Source: Methylophaga nitratireducenticrescens | Lineage (GTDB): Bacteria; Pseudomonadota; Gammaproteobacteria; Nitrosococcales; Methylophagaceae | DNA length: 64,000 bases | Assembly (NCBI RefSeq): GCF_000260985.4 | Contig: NC_017857.3 | Location: forward strand, 2,905,001 to 2,969,000 | Direction: 5' to 3' | Part shown: one piece after another, positions 53,424 to 63,193 of the stretch | Layout of the letters: each line of letters begins with the position of its first letter | How positions within the stretch are numbered: position 1 is the stretch's first letter | The notes under the pieces: generated by a model | What the model was told of the DNA's origin: nothing | The model's input: the letters and a program-made list of their open reading frames with translations, nothing else | The model's database searches: none | Position numbers and translations under genes: made by a program

Positions 53424-55312
53424 TGCTCACCGGAAATAGTAAGTGACATCAGCAGTTTGCCAGGATCGATCAGTAAAGCAATATTTCCCTCATTCAGTAT
53501 TGCCACCCCCTTGACCCCGTTTACATGTCGATAATGAGGAAGTAAGGACTTAACCAGCAGTTGGGCCTGTTCAGCCAAACTGTCTACCGCCATTGCAAAA
53601 ACACTGTTTTCAGTATTGACTAAAACGATAAAACCGGACTGCTCGTCTGTTTCTCGCACAGGCAACTGCAGGAATTGGCGAATATCAATCAATGGTACTT
53701 GCCGGTTATCATCTGTGATAAACCACTTTTTGCCTCGATGCCAGACTAACCTGCTGCTATCAGCAGCATAACTATCCAGCACATTTATTAATGGCAATGC
53801 CAGCGTTTGTTGATCAACATCAATGAGTTGTACATCCATTAAAGCCTGATGTACAGGTATATAAAGGGTAAAACAGCATCCCCTGCTGTTGCTCGAAATC
53901 AACTCAATCCGCCCTCCCATATCGGTAATATGTTGCTTCACAACATCCAATCCGATACCTCTTCCGGAGATAGCATCTGCTGTTACTGCGGTGGAAAAGC
54001 CTGGTCGAAATACCCAGTCACTGAGTCGTTGTTGATCGAGCTTACTCCCCTGCAAATTGACCCCTAGCTGTTTTGCTTTGGCCAGAATTTTTTCTTCAGA
54101 TAAACCAGATCCGTCGTCACTGAATCGAATGATCAATTGCTCATCAACTTGTTCAGCAATAATGTGGATCTGGCCTTTTACAGGTTTGCCGGACTGTTGG
54201 CGAAGCTCGATGGGTTCGATTCCATGGGCGAGGGTATTTCGCAAAAGATGGGTTAATGGATCCATCAACGAATTGACAATCATACTATCCACTTCAATAG
54301 GCGCGATATCCATATTCAACTGGATCGGTTTATCGGTTTTATTCGCCAGATCAAACGCCATGCGGGGTAATCTTGCAAAAGCATCGGCCAATGGACGCAT
54401 CGAAATATGTAACAGTTGCTGTTGCAATAATTGTTGTTGATGTTTCATCGCCTGATTACGGCGGGTCAATCGAATTTTATCCGTTTGATTTAACTGGTTG
54501 GTCAGTGCAAACGTCTGCTTTAGCTGGGTCTGTAATGTATGTGAAACGGTTAATAATGCTTGCAGATTGGCCTCGCTCATTTTGTAGCGATTTGGCTCAT
54601 TAACTCTTTTGGACTGCGGTAAAGCCAATACTTCTACCGTGACATCACAAACATGTTTTACCCAGTCAAACAGCGAGATAATTTTTTGGTAGCTTACTTC
54701 CGCAGTAAGTGTTATCTGCCAGCGCAGGTAACATTTATACAGGTCAAAATCTGCAAAATCGGGTAATTTATCAGTGAAGACGGAAACTTTTACCGGACCA
54801 AACTGGCGTAATGATTTGATAATTCGTAATGGATCATGGCCGTTTTCAAAAAACTGCGGATACGGTACAAAATCAATTTGCCAGACAGAACCATTCATTT
54901 CCGACACAATCGGTGGTTTACGATTATTCTGATTTTGCTTATCCCGACGATTCATCCCAGCAAGGCAATTTGCCAGTTTTTCATCTTGTAATGCTGGATC
55001 TGATTCAGATCCACTTAAGCATTGCCGGCAAAAATCAATTGCCACCAGTAGGCCGTCCCTGTCATGGCTGCTAAGTTGGCGGTTTTCCGTCAGAATATTT
55101 TCTATTGCATGACAAACCTTTGCTATAGCTTCATTTTCGAAACTGGCGGCAGTCCCCTTGAGGGAGTGCAACAGCCTGAGAGTATCTTGCCTATGAGCAT
55201 CTCCCTTACTGGAACTATCCAATGATGTTAATAGCCAATCCTCTATTTGATTTAAAGTTTCCAGAGCTTCCTCATGAAAAGCAGCTGTTGCAGAGGATAA
55301 AAGCGGATGCAT
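53420..55312 (-). CDS. CheA-type histidine kinase
   Basis: The 630-residue hybrid starts with an Hpt domain (phospho-acceptor His49 in LLHSLKGTAASFE), then a region around residues 143-235 like the middle part of ChpA-type kinases (VWQIDFVPYP...GHDPLRII), a dimerisation segment, a catalytic domain with N box (NTLAHGIEP), DDGSGL and GRGIGLDVV, and a carboxy CheW domain (residues about 490-628). It has no receiver domain. Twelve bases separate it from the CheY-like gene. The ribosome site is weak. Confidence 0.93.
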   Translation of the reverse strand: MHPLLSSATAAFHEEALETLNQIEDWLLTSLDSSSKGDAHRQDTLRLLHSLKGTAASFENEAIAKVCHAIENILTENRQLSSHDRDGLLVAIDFCRQCLSGSESDPALQDEKLANCLAGMNRRDKQNQNNRKPPIVSEMNGSVWQIDFVPYPQFFENGHDPLRIIKSLRQFGPVKVSVFTDKLPDFADFDLYKCYLRWQITLTAEVSYQKIISLFDWVKHVCDVTVEVLALPQSKRVNEPNRYKMSEANLQALLTVSHTLQTQLKQTFALTNQLNQTDKIRLTRRNQAMKHQQQLLQQQLLHISMRPLADAFARLPRMAFDLANKTDKPIQLNMDIAPIEVDSMIVNSLMDPLTHLLRNTLAHGIEPIELRQQSGKPVKGQIHIIAEQVDEQLIIRFSDDGSGLSEEKILAKAKQLGVNLQGSKLDQQRLSDWVFRPGFSTAVTADAISGRGIGLDVVKQHITDMGGRIELISSNSRGCCFTLYIPVHQALMDVQLIDVDQQTLALPLINVLDSYAADSSRLVWHRGKKWFITDDNRQVPLIDIRQFLQLPVRETDEQSGFIVLVNTENSVFAMAVDSLAEQAQLLVKSLLPHYRHVNGVKGVAILNEGNIALLIDPGKLLMSLTISGEQ

Positions 55313-55324
55313 GGCAATCGAAAA

Positions 55325-55687
55325 TTAATTAAGCAGTGAGTTGACAGTATCAATCAACTGTTCAGGATCAAACGGTTTTGTTAACCATCCACTGGCACCT
55401 GAAACACGGCCAAGATTTTTTTTGTCTTCATCTGTTTCCGTTGTTAACAACAGTACTGGGGTAAAGCGGTATTGCGGTAACAAGCGAAGCATCGTTATGA
55501 ATTCAGGCCCAGTCAGTTGAGGCATATTAAAGTCACTTAATACCATTTCAAATTGTTGCTCAGTCGCCATGTCAATGCCCTGTTTACCATCTTCTGCGCA
55601 CATCACATCATGGCCTGAATTCTGCAAAATAATCTGTAACATCTGTCTGAGCGAAGGTGAATCATCGACGACTAGAATCCGGGCCAT
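55325..55687 (-). CDS. CheY-like response regulator, receiver only
   Basis: A 120-residue single receiver domain. Asp8, Asp9 and the phospho-acceptor Asp52 (VLSDFNMP), Thr near 82 and Lys near 103 (WLTKPF) are all present. The start was set at MARILVVDD, one base after the STAS stop, with GGAGAA upstream; a longer frame begins in the STAS gene. No output domain, so it probably acts on the motor or on another partner. Confidence 0.94.
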   Translation of the reverse strand: MARILVVDDSPSLRQMLQIILQNSGHDVMCAEDGKQGIDMATEQQFEMVLSDFNMPQLTGPEFITMLRLLPQYRFTPVLLLTTETDEDKKNLGRVSGASGWLTKPFDPEQLIDTVNSLLN

Positions 55688-55688
55688 G

Positions 55689-56006
55689 TTAGTTATTCTC
55701 CATTGAATCATTATCGGCAACTGATGGCTGATCGGTCATTTTAAAAGATAGACCGGAAAGACTTACGGCATCCTGAAAGCTATCACTCATCACAGACCAG
55801 TGCACCTGAATATCATATTTCTCTGCCTGTTGTTGAAATTGATAGAGTAATTGTAACGCCGCGGTATCAATACGTTGCAAACGGCTAACATCAATAAATA
55901 CATTATTTCCTGCCAGCAGAATTTTTAAACATTGCACATACCATGACTCCAGTTGAGTGATGGTTAACTGTTCTCCACAATCAAGGTTTTCTGTTGTATT
56001 CGTCAT
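55689..56006 (-). CDS. STAS-domain protein
   Basis: A 105-residue STAS protein (anti-sigma-antagonist fold), with FIDVSRLQRIDTAALQLLYQ. The residue at the usual phosphoserine position is Thr48. A longer frame beginning with TTG would add 18 residues and is less likely. It is the first gene of the block, 137 bp after fliJ, with a sigma-54-like promoter in the gap. No RsbW-like kinase is in the window, so its partner is not known. Confidence 0.85.
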   Translation of the reverse strand: MTNTTENLDCGEQLTITQLESWYVQCLKILLAGNNVFIDVSRLQRIDTAALQLLYQFQQQAEKYDIQVHWSVMSDSFQDAVSLSGLSFKMTDQPSVADNDSMENN

Positions 56007-56121
56007 ATTTATAGCTTTTTTAATTACATTTTTTGCCGCAATACAATAAGGATCAGACAAAAATGTCCGCTTGTGAGTTTATACAACCAATGTCGTATGC
56101 AAATTACCATATAACAAATCT

Positions 56122-56139
56122 AAGCAGAGACTATGCCAG
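56122..56139 (-). promoter_or_regulatory. sigma-54-type promoter before the STAS gene
   Basis: The minus strand reads CTGGCATAGTCTCTGCTT: TGGCAT at -24, CTGCT at -12, 10 bp between GG and GC. It differs from consensus at two positions. It lies just after fliJ and would drive the STAS-to-globin genes. Confidence 0.5.
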
Positions 56140-56142
56140 GGT

Positions 56143-56586
56143 TTATTTATGTTTGCGTGCCCAGAGCATAGCGGTATGTTCATCTGCCAGTCGCTGCTCC
56201 AGTTTAAGCTGACGTTGCTCGTCTTCTTTTTGATAGCGTTCTTTGAGGGATTCAATAGATCGTTGTTTATTTTTGGCTTCCAGCCATAGCTGTCGTTGTT
56301 TTTGTGTCTGCATAAAACACTGTTCGACGTGGCGTTGTTGCATTCGAATAGCATTATCTAATTGTGCAAGAAACGATCTTAAATCAATTGCTTTGCGAGC
56401 ACTCATCTGTAAAGCGTCGCCTTGTCGGAATTGTTGCAGGTACTCTTCGCGATAACGCAGTAAATCATTAAGCTGATGTTTTTCCTGCTCAAGCACGTTG
56501 TTGGCCTGAACCAGGCTTTGCATAGCTTTATCGGTCTCGCGACCGGCCATTTCAATCACTGGTATCAGTTTGCTTGCCCGCGTCAT
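56143..56586 (-). CDS. fliJ: flagellar protein FliJ
   Basis: FliJ is the soluble coiled-coil part of the flagellar export ATPase complex and chaperone recycler. The 147-residue product is almost wholly helical and charged (VEMAGRE-like start, EEYLQQFRQGDALQMSARKA). It lies 37 bp after fliI, the standard position. Confidence 0.93.
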   Translation of the reverse strand: MTRASKLIPVIEMAGRETDKAMQSLVQANNVLEQEKHQLNDLLRYREEYLQQFRQGDALQMSARKAIDLRSFLAQLDNAIRMQQRHVEQCFMQTQKQRQLWLEAKNKQRSIESLKERYQKEDEQRQLKLEQRLADEHTAMLWARKHK

Positions 56587-56623
56587 ACTGCTTTAACACC
56601 CGAATCCATCGTGTTATCCAAAA

Positions 56624-58042
56624 TTAGAATTTACGTTGCTCCGCTGTCATCAATTGTCCATTTAATTGCTGTGAATTGCTCATCTGGCCAAAAGCCAGTT
56701 TTTGTAATGACTGCAGGCTACTATTCCAATCATGCGCCACATGCATGTCCTGTTTCAACATTGCCGACAGTGCCGGAAAACGATTAATGGCTTCATCAAT
56801 TTGCTGATCGCTTCCTGCCTGATAGGCACCAATAGTAATTAAATCCTGATTCTGCCGGTAAGTGGAATAGATTCGCTTGAATTGCTGGGCCAGCTGCAGT
56901 TGTTTGGCATCGACAACCTGCGGCATGACACGACTGATCGACGCTTCAACATCAATCGCCGGATAATGCCCGGCTTCAGCTAATTGTCTGGATAAAACGA
57001 TGTGTCCATCAAGTATGGCACGAGCTGCATCAGCCACTGGATCCTGCTGATCATCACCTTCTGTAAGCACTGTATAAATTGCGGTTATTGCTCCACCACC
57101 GACTTCACCACTGCCAGCACGTTCAACAAGTTGCGGCAATAACGAAAAAACTGACGGAGGATAACCCTTAGTGGCTGGCGGTTCACCAACTGCCAGAGCA
57201 ATTTCACGTTGCGCCTGGGCAAACCGTGTCAGTGAATCCATTAATAACAATACCTGCTTGCCCTGATCGCGAAAATATTCTGCAATACTGGTTGCCAGCA
57301 TGGCGCCATGCAACCGCATCAAGGGTGAGTGATCGGCTGGAGATGCAACAACCACGGCACGCTTTAAGCCTTCTTCACCCAGAATATCTTCAATAAATTC
57401 TTTAACTTCACGGCCCCGTTCACCGATCAATCCCACCACGATGACATCAGCTTCAGTAAAACGCGTCATCATACCCAGCAATACACTTTTGCCGACGCCA
57501 CTCCCGGCAAACAACCCCATTCTCTGACCACGTCCAACCGTCATTAACGTATTTATTGCTCGGACGCCTACATCCAGATGTTGTCTGACCGGTGCACGGG
57601 AGAGTGGATTAACGGTTTTACCATGTAGAGGGACTTTATCGTTTACGTTCAGCGGCCCACGTCCATCAAGCGGTTTTCCCGCACCGTCGACAATTCTGCC
57701 GAGTAAAGCGTTACCAACGGGTACCTGAGAATCACTACGGATCGGTCTGACCCGGGCATTCGGAACCAAACCACGGATATTGCCGGTAGGCATTAAATAC
57801 AGTGTTTCATCATGAAACCCCACCACTTCCGCTTCGACAGGCTCTCTGCCTGGAGCATGAATTTCACAACGACTGCCAATAGAAGCCTGAAATCCAACGG
57901 CCTCCAGCGTCAGACCGACCATTCGGGTCAATCGTCCCTCCACGGTAATCGGTGTTTCATGATCGGCTGTGAGTCGCTCTAGCTGATGCTGCAACCTATC
58001 ATGCAAAGATGTTGATTGGTTTGGCAATTCAGCTGGGTTCAT
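56624..58042 (-). CDS. fliI: flagellum-specific ATPase FliI
   Basis: FliI powers unfolding and export of flagellar proteins. The 472-residue protein has the ATP-synthase-like fold with Walker [30 protein letters not shown] and Walker [17 protein letters not shown]. Its start overlaps fliH by 14 bp. Confidence 0.98.
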   Translation of the reverse strand: MNPAELPNQSTSLHDRLQHQLERLTADHETPITVEGRLTRMVGLTLEAVGFQASIGSRCEIHAPGREPVEAEVVGFHDETLYLMPTGNIRGLVPNARVRPIRSDSQVPVGNALLGRIVDGAGKPLDGRGPLNVNDKVPLHGKTVNPLSRAPVRQHLDVGVRAINTLMTVGRGQRMGLFAGSGVGKSVLLGMMTRFTEADVIVVGLIGERGREVKEFIEDILGEEGLKRAVVVASPADHSPLMRLHGAMLATSIAEYFRDQGKQVLLLMDSLTRFAQAQREIALAVGEPPATKGYPPSVFSLLPQLVERAGSGEVGGGAITAIYTVLTEGDDQQDPVADAARAILDGHIVLSRQLAEAGHYPAIDVEASISRVMPQVVDAKQLQLAQQFKRIYSTYRQNQDLITIGAYQAGSDQQIDEAINRFPALSAMLKQDMHVAHDWNSSLQSLQKLAFGQMSNSQQLNGQLMTAEQRKF

Positions 58043-58715
58043 GATGGTTTTCTTGACTTAATAACCGTGAAATCAAATTATTGAGTCGGGTTTCAACGGT
58101 GGCATCTATGGTGGTGTCTGCTGTCACCAACTTGGCTCCACCACGGCTTACCAGAGGATCCTCGTACCATTGCCAGCCGGTATCTTCATCCAGTTTCAAG
58201 CCGTTTTTCACCAGCTCCATATCTTCAGGGTTAAGATAAACTTTTAGCTGGCGATCACTGACGGGTAATACGGCAAGTGCTTCGCGAACAGCGGTCAAAA
58301 CCATTTCAGGTTTTTGCTGAAGTTCGTGATAAACCATTTGCCGCACCAGCAGACTGATCATCGACAGTAAATCCTGTTCAACAATTGAATCAACGCTCTT
58401 AAGCGGATTATTCAGACTGTCAATTAAGGCTTTCCATTGTTGAGCCTGTTGCAGAATATCGGTTTCTCCGGCTTTCAATCCTGCTTCATGACCTTGCTGG
58501 AAACCTTCATCATAACCTAGCTTAAACCCCTCTTCCTGAGCTGCCTGCTGAACAGCTTCTAACGCTTCAACGGTTAATGGATTGGTATTTTCGGCTTCAA
58601 CATCCGACACTGATACCACCCGAGGAACTTCCCATCGCTCATAGGCATTGGCGAGTTCTTCGGCGGATAAAACGTTGGCATGTTGGGTGGTATAAAGATC
58701 ATCAGATGAAGTCAT
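58029..58715 (-). CDS. fliH: flagellar assembly protein FliH
   Basis: FliH binds and restrains FliI and links it to the C ring. From the ATG the protein is 228 residues, with the repetitive central helix ([20 protein letters not shown]) of glycine-spaced residues and a carboxy-terminal FliI-binding domain. A GTG 9 bp upstream is possible. It overlaps fliG by 14 bp and fliI by 14 bp. Confidence 0.94.
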   Translation of the reverse strand: MTSSDDLYTTQHANVLSAEELANAYERWEVPRVVSVSDVEAENTNPLTVEALEAVQQAAQEEGFKLGYDEGFQQGHEAGLKAGETDILQQAQQWKALIDSLNNPLKSVDSIVEQDLLSMISLLVRQMVYHELQQKPEMVLTAVREALAVLPVSDRQLKVYLNPEDMELVKNGLKLDEDTGWQWYEDPLVSRGGAKLVTADTTIDATVETRLNNLISRLLSQENHHEPS

Positions 58716-59712
58716 CACCACCACCGCTACCTAATGCAATATCACCTTTATCGGACAACATCCGTGCGGTAGACAAAATGGATTTTTGCGCGGCTTCAAC
58801 ATCACTGATACGCACCGGTCCCATCGCTTCAAGATCATCACGCAGCATTTCTGCTGCACGTTGGGACATATTTTTAAGAAACTTCTCTTTGAGATTATCA
58901 TCAGCGCCTTTGAGTGCAAGCTGAAGCTGATCGGTTTGAATTTCACGCATCAATGTTTGCATGCCACGATCGTCTACATCAATCAGATTATCAAACACAA
59001 ACATCAAATCCTCGATGTTCTGACCGAGATCTGGTTCAGATTCTTTGATTTTTTCCATAATGGCTGCTTCACGACTACCCTCAACAAAGTTAAGAATATC
59101 AGCAGCTGTTTTCGGCCCGCCAACGGTGGCAGTTTGTCCGCCAGCGTTACCACTGAATTGTTTTTCCAGGATTTCATTCAGCTCATTCAACGCTGCTGGC
59201 TGCACCCCATCCAATGTAGCCACCCGTAGTAAAATCGCGGCCTGATCACGTTCCGGAAACATTCCAAGTACCTGAGCAGCCTGATCGGGATCGAGAAATG
59301 AACAGACTATCGCTACTATTTGGGGATGTTCCAGACGAATCACTTCATAGATGGCACGCGCATCCATCCATTTTAGCTGTTCCAGACCATTGGTATTACC
59401 CCCGGAAAGAATCCGGTCTAGCAAACCTCCGGCACGTTCTTCACCCAGGGCACCGACCAGCATTTTTCGCACATAGTCATGTGAACCTATGCCCAGACCG
59501 GTTTCTTGTTCTACCGTAGTGACAAAACTGCCTAAAACAGTCTCCACCTCGCCACGCGTTACATTATTCAAAGTAGCCATGGCTTGACCGATTTTCTGAA
59601 CTTCTTTCGGTCCCATATGCTTAAGCACCTGCGCAGCATCCTCCTCGCCTATAGAGCGAAGAAAAACTGCAGCTTTTTCGGTACCGGTTAATTTACGGGG
59701 TTGTTCGGCCAT
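58702..59712 (-). CDS. fliG: flagellar motor switch protein FliG
   Basis: FliG is the torque-generating ring protein. The 336-residue product has the amino domain (KLTGTEKAAVFLRSIGEEDA), the EHPQ segment (VIRLEHPQIVAIV) and the carboxy-terminal charged region contacting MotA (around MLRDDLEAMGPVRISDVEAA). It overlaps fliF by one base. Confidence 0.97.
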   Translation of the reverse strand: MAEQPRKLTGTEKAAVFLRSIGEEDAAQVLKHMGPKEVQKIGQAMATLNNVTRGEVETVLGSFVTTVEQETGLGIGSHDYVRKMLVGALGEERAGGLLDRILSGGNTNGLEQLKWMDARAIYEVIRLEHPQIVAIVCSFLDPDQAAQVLGMFPERDQAAILLRVATLDGVQPAALNELNEILEKQFSGNAGGQTATVGGPKTAADILNFVEGSREAAIMEKIKESEPDLGQNIEDLMFVFDNLIDVDDRGMQTLMREIQTDQLQLALKGADDNLKEKFLKNMSQRAAEMLRDDLEAMGPVRISDVEAAQKSILSTARMLSDKGDIALGSGGGDDFI

Positions 59713-61403
59713 TATGCATCACTCGCTGCCCAGTTTTTTACGACCTGCGCGACCAGCGCAGGGTCCTGCTGTACTAAACTGCGAATATTAGTTAAATGCT
59801 GTTCAACACGCTCAGAACCAGTCGTCAGTTTAGCAATATCCTCACCATTTTTACTACTTGCTGCCAATGCTTGCTCTGCTGACATTTCATCGGTATTTTC
59901 ACCATTCTGGTTGGCTAACTGTTTACTAGGAGATTTATTCAAATCTCTGAAAGCTGGACGTATCAGACCAAATATCAAGAATAACACGACCAATGCACCC
60001 AAGACTTGTTTACCCACGTCCCAAACCCATGGTTGTTCCCACAGTGGGATACCTGGAAGTGGCTCGGCCTCAATCGGAGTTACAAATGGTGCGCTGACAA
60101 CATTTAAGCTGTCGCCTCGGGCCATATTGAAACCAATTGCGTCCATGACAAGCGTGTTAATACGCGCCATTTGTGCGTCGCTCATTGGTGTGGTGACAAC
60201 ATTACCTTCAGCGTCGGTGGTGGTCGGTTCATCGACCAATACAGCAACGCTCAGCTTACGAATGTCGCCAGGCGCCAGACGGCTATGACTGATGGTGCGA
60301 TCCAATTCAAAATTACGGGTGGTGCGACGTGAACTTGAGCCAGGTGTAACCGTCTCAGTAGTCGTTTCTCCATCTTCTCCAGCGTTTTCCTGAGCAGCTT
60401 GTTCCGGTGCGACACCACCACCAGGAGGTTGATTAGCCAATGCCCCCGGCACTCCCATAGGTCCAAATCCCCCAACGCGCTCTTCTTCAGCAAGTTGCTC
60501 GCTACGTAATGCGGCCAGATCCGGATTATAGCTTTCCTGAGTTTGTTCTGTGACAGTAAAGTCAACATCTGCCACCACTTGGGCACGCACGCCATTCATA
60601 CCTACAATGGGTGTCAGAATATCTTCAATACGGCTGATATATAACTGTTCAAGTTTTTGGGTAAATTCCAGCTGCGTATCACTTAACGCCATACTGCTGT
60701 CACGTTCTGGCTGACTCAATAAATTACCACGCTGATCAACAACGGTGACATCCGAGCTTTTCATATTCGGGATACTGGCTGCCACCATGTGTGTCACAGC
60801 GGATATATGACCACGTTCCAATGTTCTGCCAGCATACAGATTGACCACAACTGAAGCAGTAGGTGGCTTACGTTCACGTACAAATACAGATTGCTTGGGA
60901 ATGGCCAGATGCACACGGGCACTGCGAACATTCTGCAATTCACTCACTGAACGGGCAAGTTCCTGCTCCATTGCACGCTGATAACGTGCCTGTTCGATAA
61001 ACTGGCTGGTGCCAAACCCCTGTTCCTGACTGAGGATTTCCATGCCTTGTGCACTACTGCGCGGTAAACCTTCAGCTGCCAGGCGTAAGCGTAATCCCTG
61101 AACTTCTGAAGCCGGAACCAACAATGCCCCTGTAGTAGGGTCTAACTTATAATCAATTTGCATCTGTTGCAGCACATTGGCTACTTCAGAGGATTCCTGA
61201 GCTTCCATGCCGGAAAACAACACCTGATAAGAAGGTGTTTGTGACCACATAAACACGTAACCGCCAACAGCAATACTGGCCGCGATCGCCAATAAAAACA
61301 TGATCTGCTTGGTTATGGGTTGGCGGGAAATATTATTTTGCATAACCGCCAACGGAGTGTTGGCAGCAAATGTGTTAGTTTTTGTAGCAGGTGCATTTTC
61401 CAT
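59712..61403 (-). CDS. fliF: flagellar M-ring protein FliF
   Basis: FliF forms the MS ring in the inner membrane. The 563-residue protein has two membrane helices (near residues 32-50 and about 455-475), a YscJ-like domain (SSEVANVLQQMQIDYKLD, ASVVVNLYAGRTLERG) and a carboxy tail that binds FliG. A proline- and glycine-rich stretch lies in the middle, around residue 320. Confidence 0.97.
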   Translation of the reverse strand: MENAPATKTNTFAANTPLAVMQNNISRQPITKQIMFLLAIAASIAVGGYVFMWSQTPSYQVLFSGMEAQESSEVANVLQQMQIDYKLDPTTGALLVPASEVQGLRLRLAAEGLPRSSAQGMEILSQEQGFGTSQFIEQARYQRAMEQELARSVSELQNVRSARVHLAIPKQSVFVRERKPPTASVVVNLYAGRTLERGHISAVTHMVAASIPNMKSSDVTVVDQRGNLLSQPERDSSMALSDTQLEFTQKLEQLYISRIEDILTPIVGMNGVRAQVVADVDFTVTEQTQESYNPDLAALRSEQLAEEERVGGFGPMGVPGALANQPPGGGVAPEQAAQENAGEDGETTTETVTPGSSSRRTTRNFELDRTISHSRLAPGDIRKLSVAVLVDEPTTTDAEGNVVTTPMSDAQMARINTLVMDAIGFNMARGDSLNVVSAPFVTPIEAEPLPGIPLWEQPWVWDVGKQVLGALVVLFLIFGLIRPAFRDLNKSPSKQLANQNGENTDEMSAEQALAASSKNGEDIAKLTTGSERVEQHLTNIRSLVQQDPALVAQVVKNWAASDA

Positions 61404-61432
61404 ATTCAGGCTCTTCAGTTAAACCAACGCCA

Positions 61433-61765
61433 TTAAATCGACATTCTCATGACTTCCTGATAAGCCTCAATCAGCTTATTGCGGACCTGGATCGTGGCTT
61501 CAAACGCCACACTGGATTTTTGGGAGGCAATCATGACATCGGTTAAATTGACATTGGGATCACCCAATTCAAAAGCTGTTCGTAACTGACCTGCTGTTTG
61601 TTGAGTTTCATTTACTTTATCCACAGCATTTTTCATCAGATCACCAAAATCAACCCTGCCACTGGATAAATTCTGCTCAGCTGGCATTGGCATGGTCTGA
61701 TTAGCCTGAGTTTGCATGGCCCGCATCTGCGTCAGTAACTGGTTAGGATCAATAGCTTTTATCAT
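61433..61765 (-). CDS. fliE: flagellar hook-basal body protein FliE
   Basis: FliE joins the MS ring to the rod. The 110-residue product has the conserved carboxy part (NVNLTDVMIASQKSSVAFEA, NKLIEAYQEVMRMSI). It is the first of the fliE-J genes, 42 bp after fleR, with a sigma-54-like promoter at the end of fleR. Confidence 0.95.
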   Translation of the reverse strand: MIKAIDPNQLLTQMRAMQTQANQTMPMPAEQNLSSGRVDFGDLMKNAVDKVNETQQTAGQLRTAFELGDPNVNLTDVMIASQKSSVAFEATIQVRNKLIEAYQEVMRMSI

Positions 61766-61807
61766 GATTATATTCTCGCTTTGTATTGCTTGTTGGGCTG
61801 AGTTTGT

Positions 61808-63193
61808 TTATGCAGACTTCTTGCCAAATTTTCCAGGAATGGCAATGCCCTGTTCACGAAAACGTGAGATTTTGTAGCGTAAGGTGCGTTCACTGATGCC
61901 TAATTCTTTTGCTGTCTCCCGGCGGCTACCGCGATGTTTTGCCAGTATGTCGAGAATATGACGCTGTTCGTGACTACGTAAATCATCTGCATTATCGACG
62001 GGAATAACAGTCTCACTCTGCTCTGTAACAGGTGTCGCGTTTAGTTCATTTGTGGTTTGCTGAGCTCCCGACATAGCTTCATATGCCAAATCATCGGCGT
62101 TAATGATTGAGCCGGTTTGTAAAATTAACGCCCGTTGCAGAACATTATCGAGTTCCCGAACATTTCCCGGCCAGTTGTGTTGCGACAGTTTTCTTTTTGC
62201 TTCACTGTCGAAATGCGGAGCGACCCGTCCACCTTGCTTACAATGACGTTCGAGTAACTGCTCGGCAAGCGGTACGATATCCTGAGGTCTTTCTCTCAAA
62301 GGCAATAACTGCAAAGGAAAAACATTCAATCGGTAAAATAGATCCTCGCGGAAACGGCCGGCTTTGACTTCATCACGTAAAGTGCGGTTGGTGGTCGCCA
62401 GTACACGAACATCAAGTGAAAGCGTTTTTCTGCCACCCAGACGTTCCACTTCGCGCTCCTGCAATACCCGCAGTAATTTGGCCTGCAATGAAATATCCAT
62501 CTCGGTAATTTCATCCAGCAGAATTGTGCCTTGATTTGCCTGTTCAAATTTACCAGCATAGGCTTGAGCTGCACCGGTAAACGCGCCTTTTTCGTAACCA
62601 AACAGAGTGGCTTCAAGCATGGACTCCGGAATAGCGGCACAGTTAATCGCGATAAAAGGACCATCCTTGCGGGGTGAATGCCGATGAATAAAGCGTGCCA
62701 GCACCTCTTTACCTGTGCCACTTTCACCATTTATCAAAACCGTGGCGTCAGTATCAGCAACACGTCTGGCGAGTGCCTGTAAATCAACTGACGATTTGGC
62801 AGCTGCGACCATATCATCACTGGCAGGCAGTATTCGTACATAACGTTGTACCCGCTGCAACAAATCATCAGCTTCAAACGGTTTCATTAAATAGTCACAA
62901 GCCCCTTCATGCATGGCTTCTACTGCACTTTGTACAGAACCATAAGCCGTCATCAGAACAACAGGTAATGAAGGCAACATTGCCCGGGCTTTTTTCAATA
63001 ATGTATGACCATCCATCGGTTGCATCTGCAAATCGCTGAGCAATAAGCCAATCGGTTCATTAGCCAGTTTGTCCAACGCCTTCTGCCCATGATCGGTCGA
63101 CGTCACTTTATACCCGGCAAGTTCCAGCGTGTCGCATAAAGCGGTACGTAAATTGGCATCATCTTCCACTACCATAATCATCGACTGGTTCAT
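61808..63193 (-). CDS. fleR: sigma-54-dependent response regulator FleR/FlrC-type
   Basis: The 461-residue regulator has a receiver domain (Asp54 in LLSDLQ), a AAA+ domain with Walker A GESGTGKEV and the sigma-54-contact loop GAFTGA, and a Fis-type helix-turn-helix (SRRETAKELGISERTLRYKI). It overlaps the kinase gene by 4 bp. In Pseudomonas and Vibrio this factor activates fliE and related promoters. The symbol is assigned by family and context. Confidence 0.94.
   Translation of the reverse strand: MNQSMIMVVEDDANLRTALCDTLELAGYKVTSTDHGQKALDKLANEPIGLLLSDLQMQPMDGHTLLKKARAMLPSLPVVLMTAYGSVQSAVEAMHEGACDYLMKPFEADDLLQRVQRYVRILPASDDMVAAAKSSVDLQALARRVADTDATVLINGESGTGKEVLARFIHRHSPRKDGPFIAINCAAIPESMLEATLFGYEKGAFTGAAQAYAGKFEQANQGTILLDEITEMDISLQAKLLRVLQEREVERLGGRKTLSLDVRVLATTNRTLRDEVKAGRFREDLFYRLNVFPLQLLPLRERPQDIVPLAEQLLERHCKQGGRVAPHFDSEAKRKLSQHNWPGNVRELDNVLQRALILQTGSIINADDLAYEAMSGAQQTTNELNATPVTEQSETVIPVDNADDLRSHEQRHILDILAKHRGSRRETAKELGISERTLRYKISRFREQGIAIPGKFGKKSA
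61811..61826 (-). promoter_or_regulatory. sigma-54-type promoter before fliE
   Basis: The minus strand reads TTGGCAAGAAGTCTGCAT inside the last codons of fleR: GG and GC are 10 bp apart, with a C-to-A change in the -24 element and CTGC at -12. It lies about 46 bp before the fliE ATG, a natural target of the adjacent regulator. Confidence 0.5.

Noticed and set aside
56007-56060. Extended start (TTG) of the STAS gene
   Set aside because: The extra 18 residues are not part of the STAS fold, and an ATG is available at 56006.
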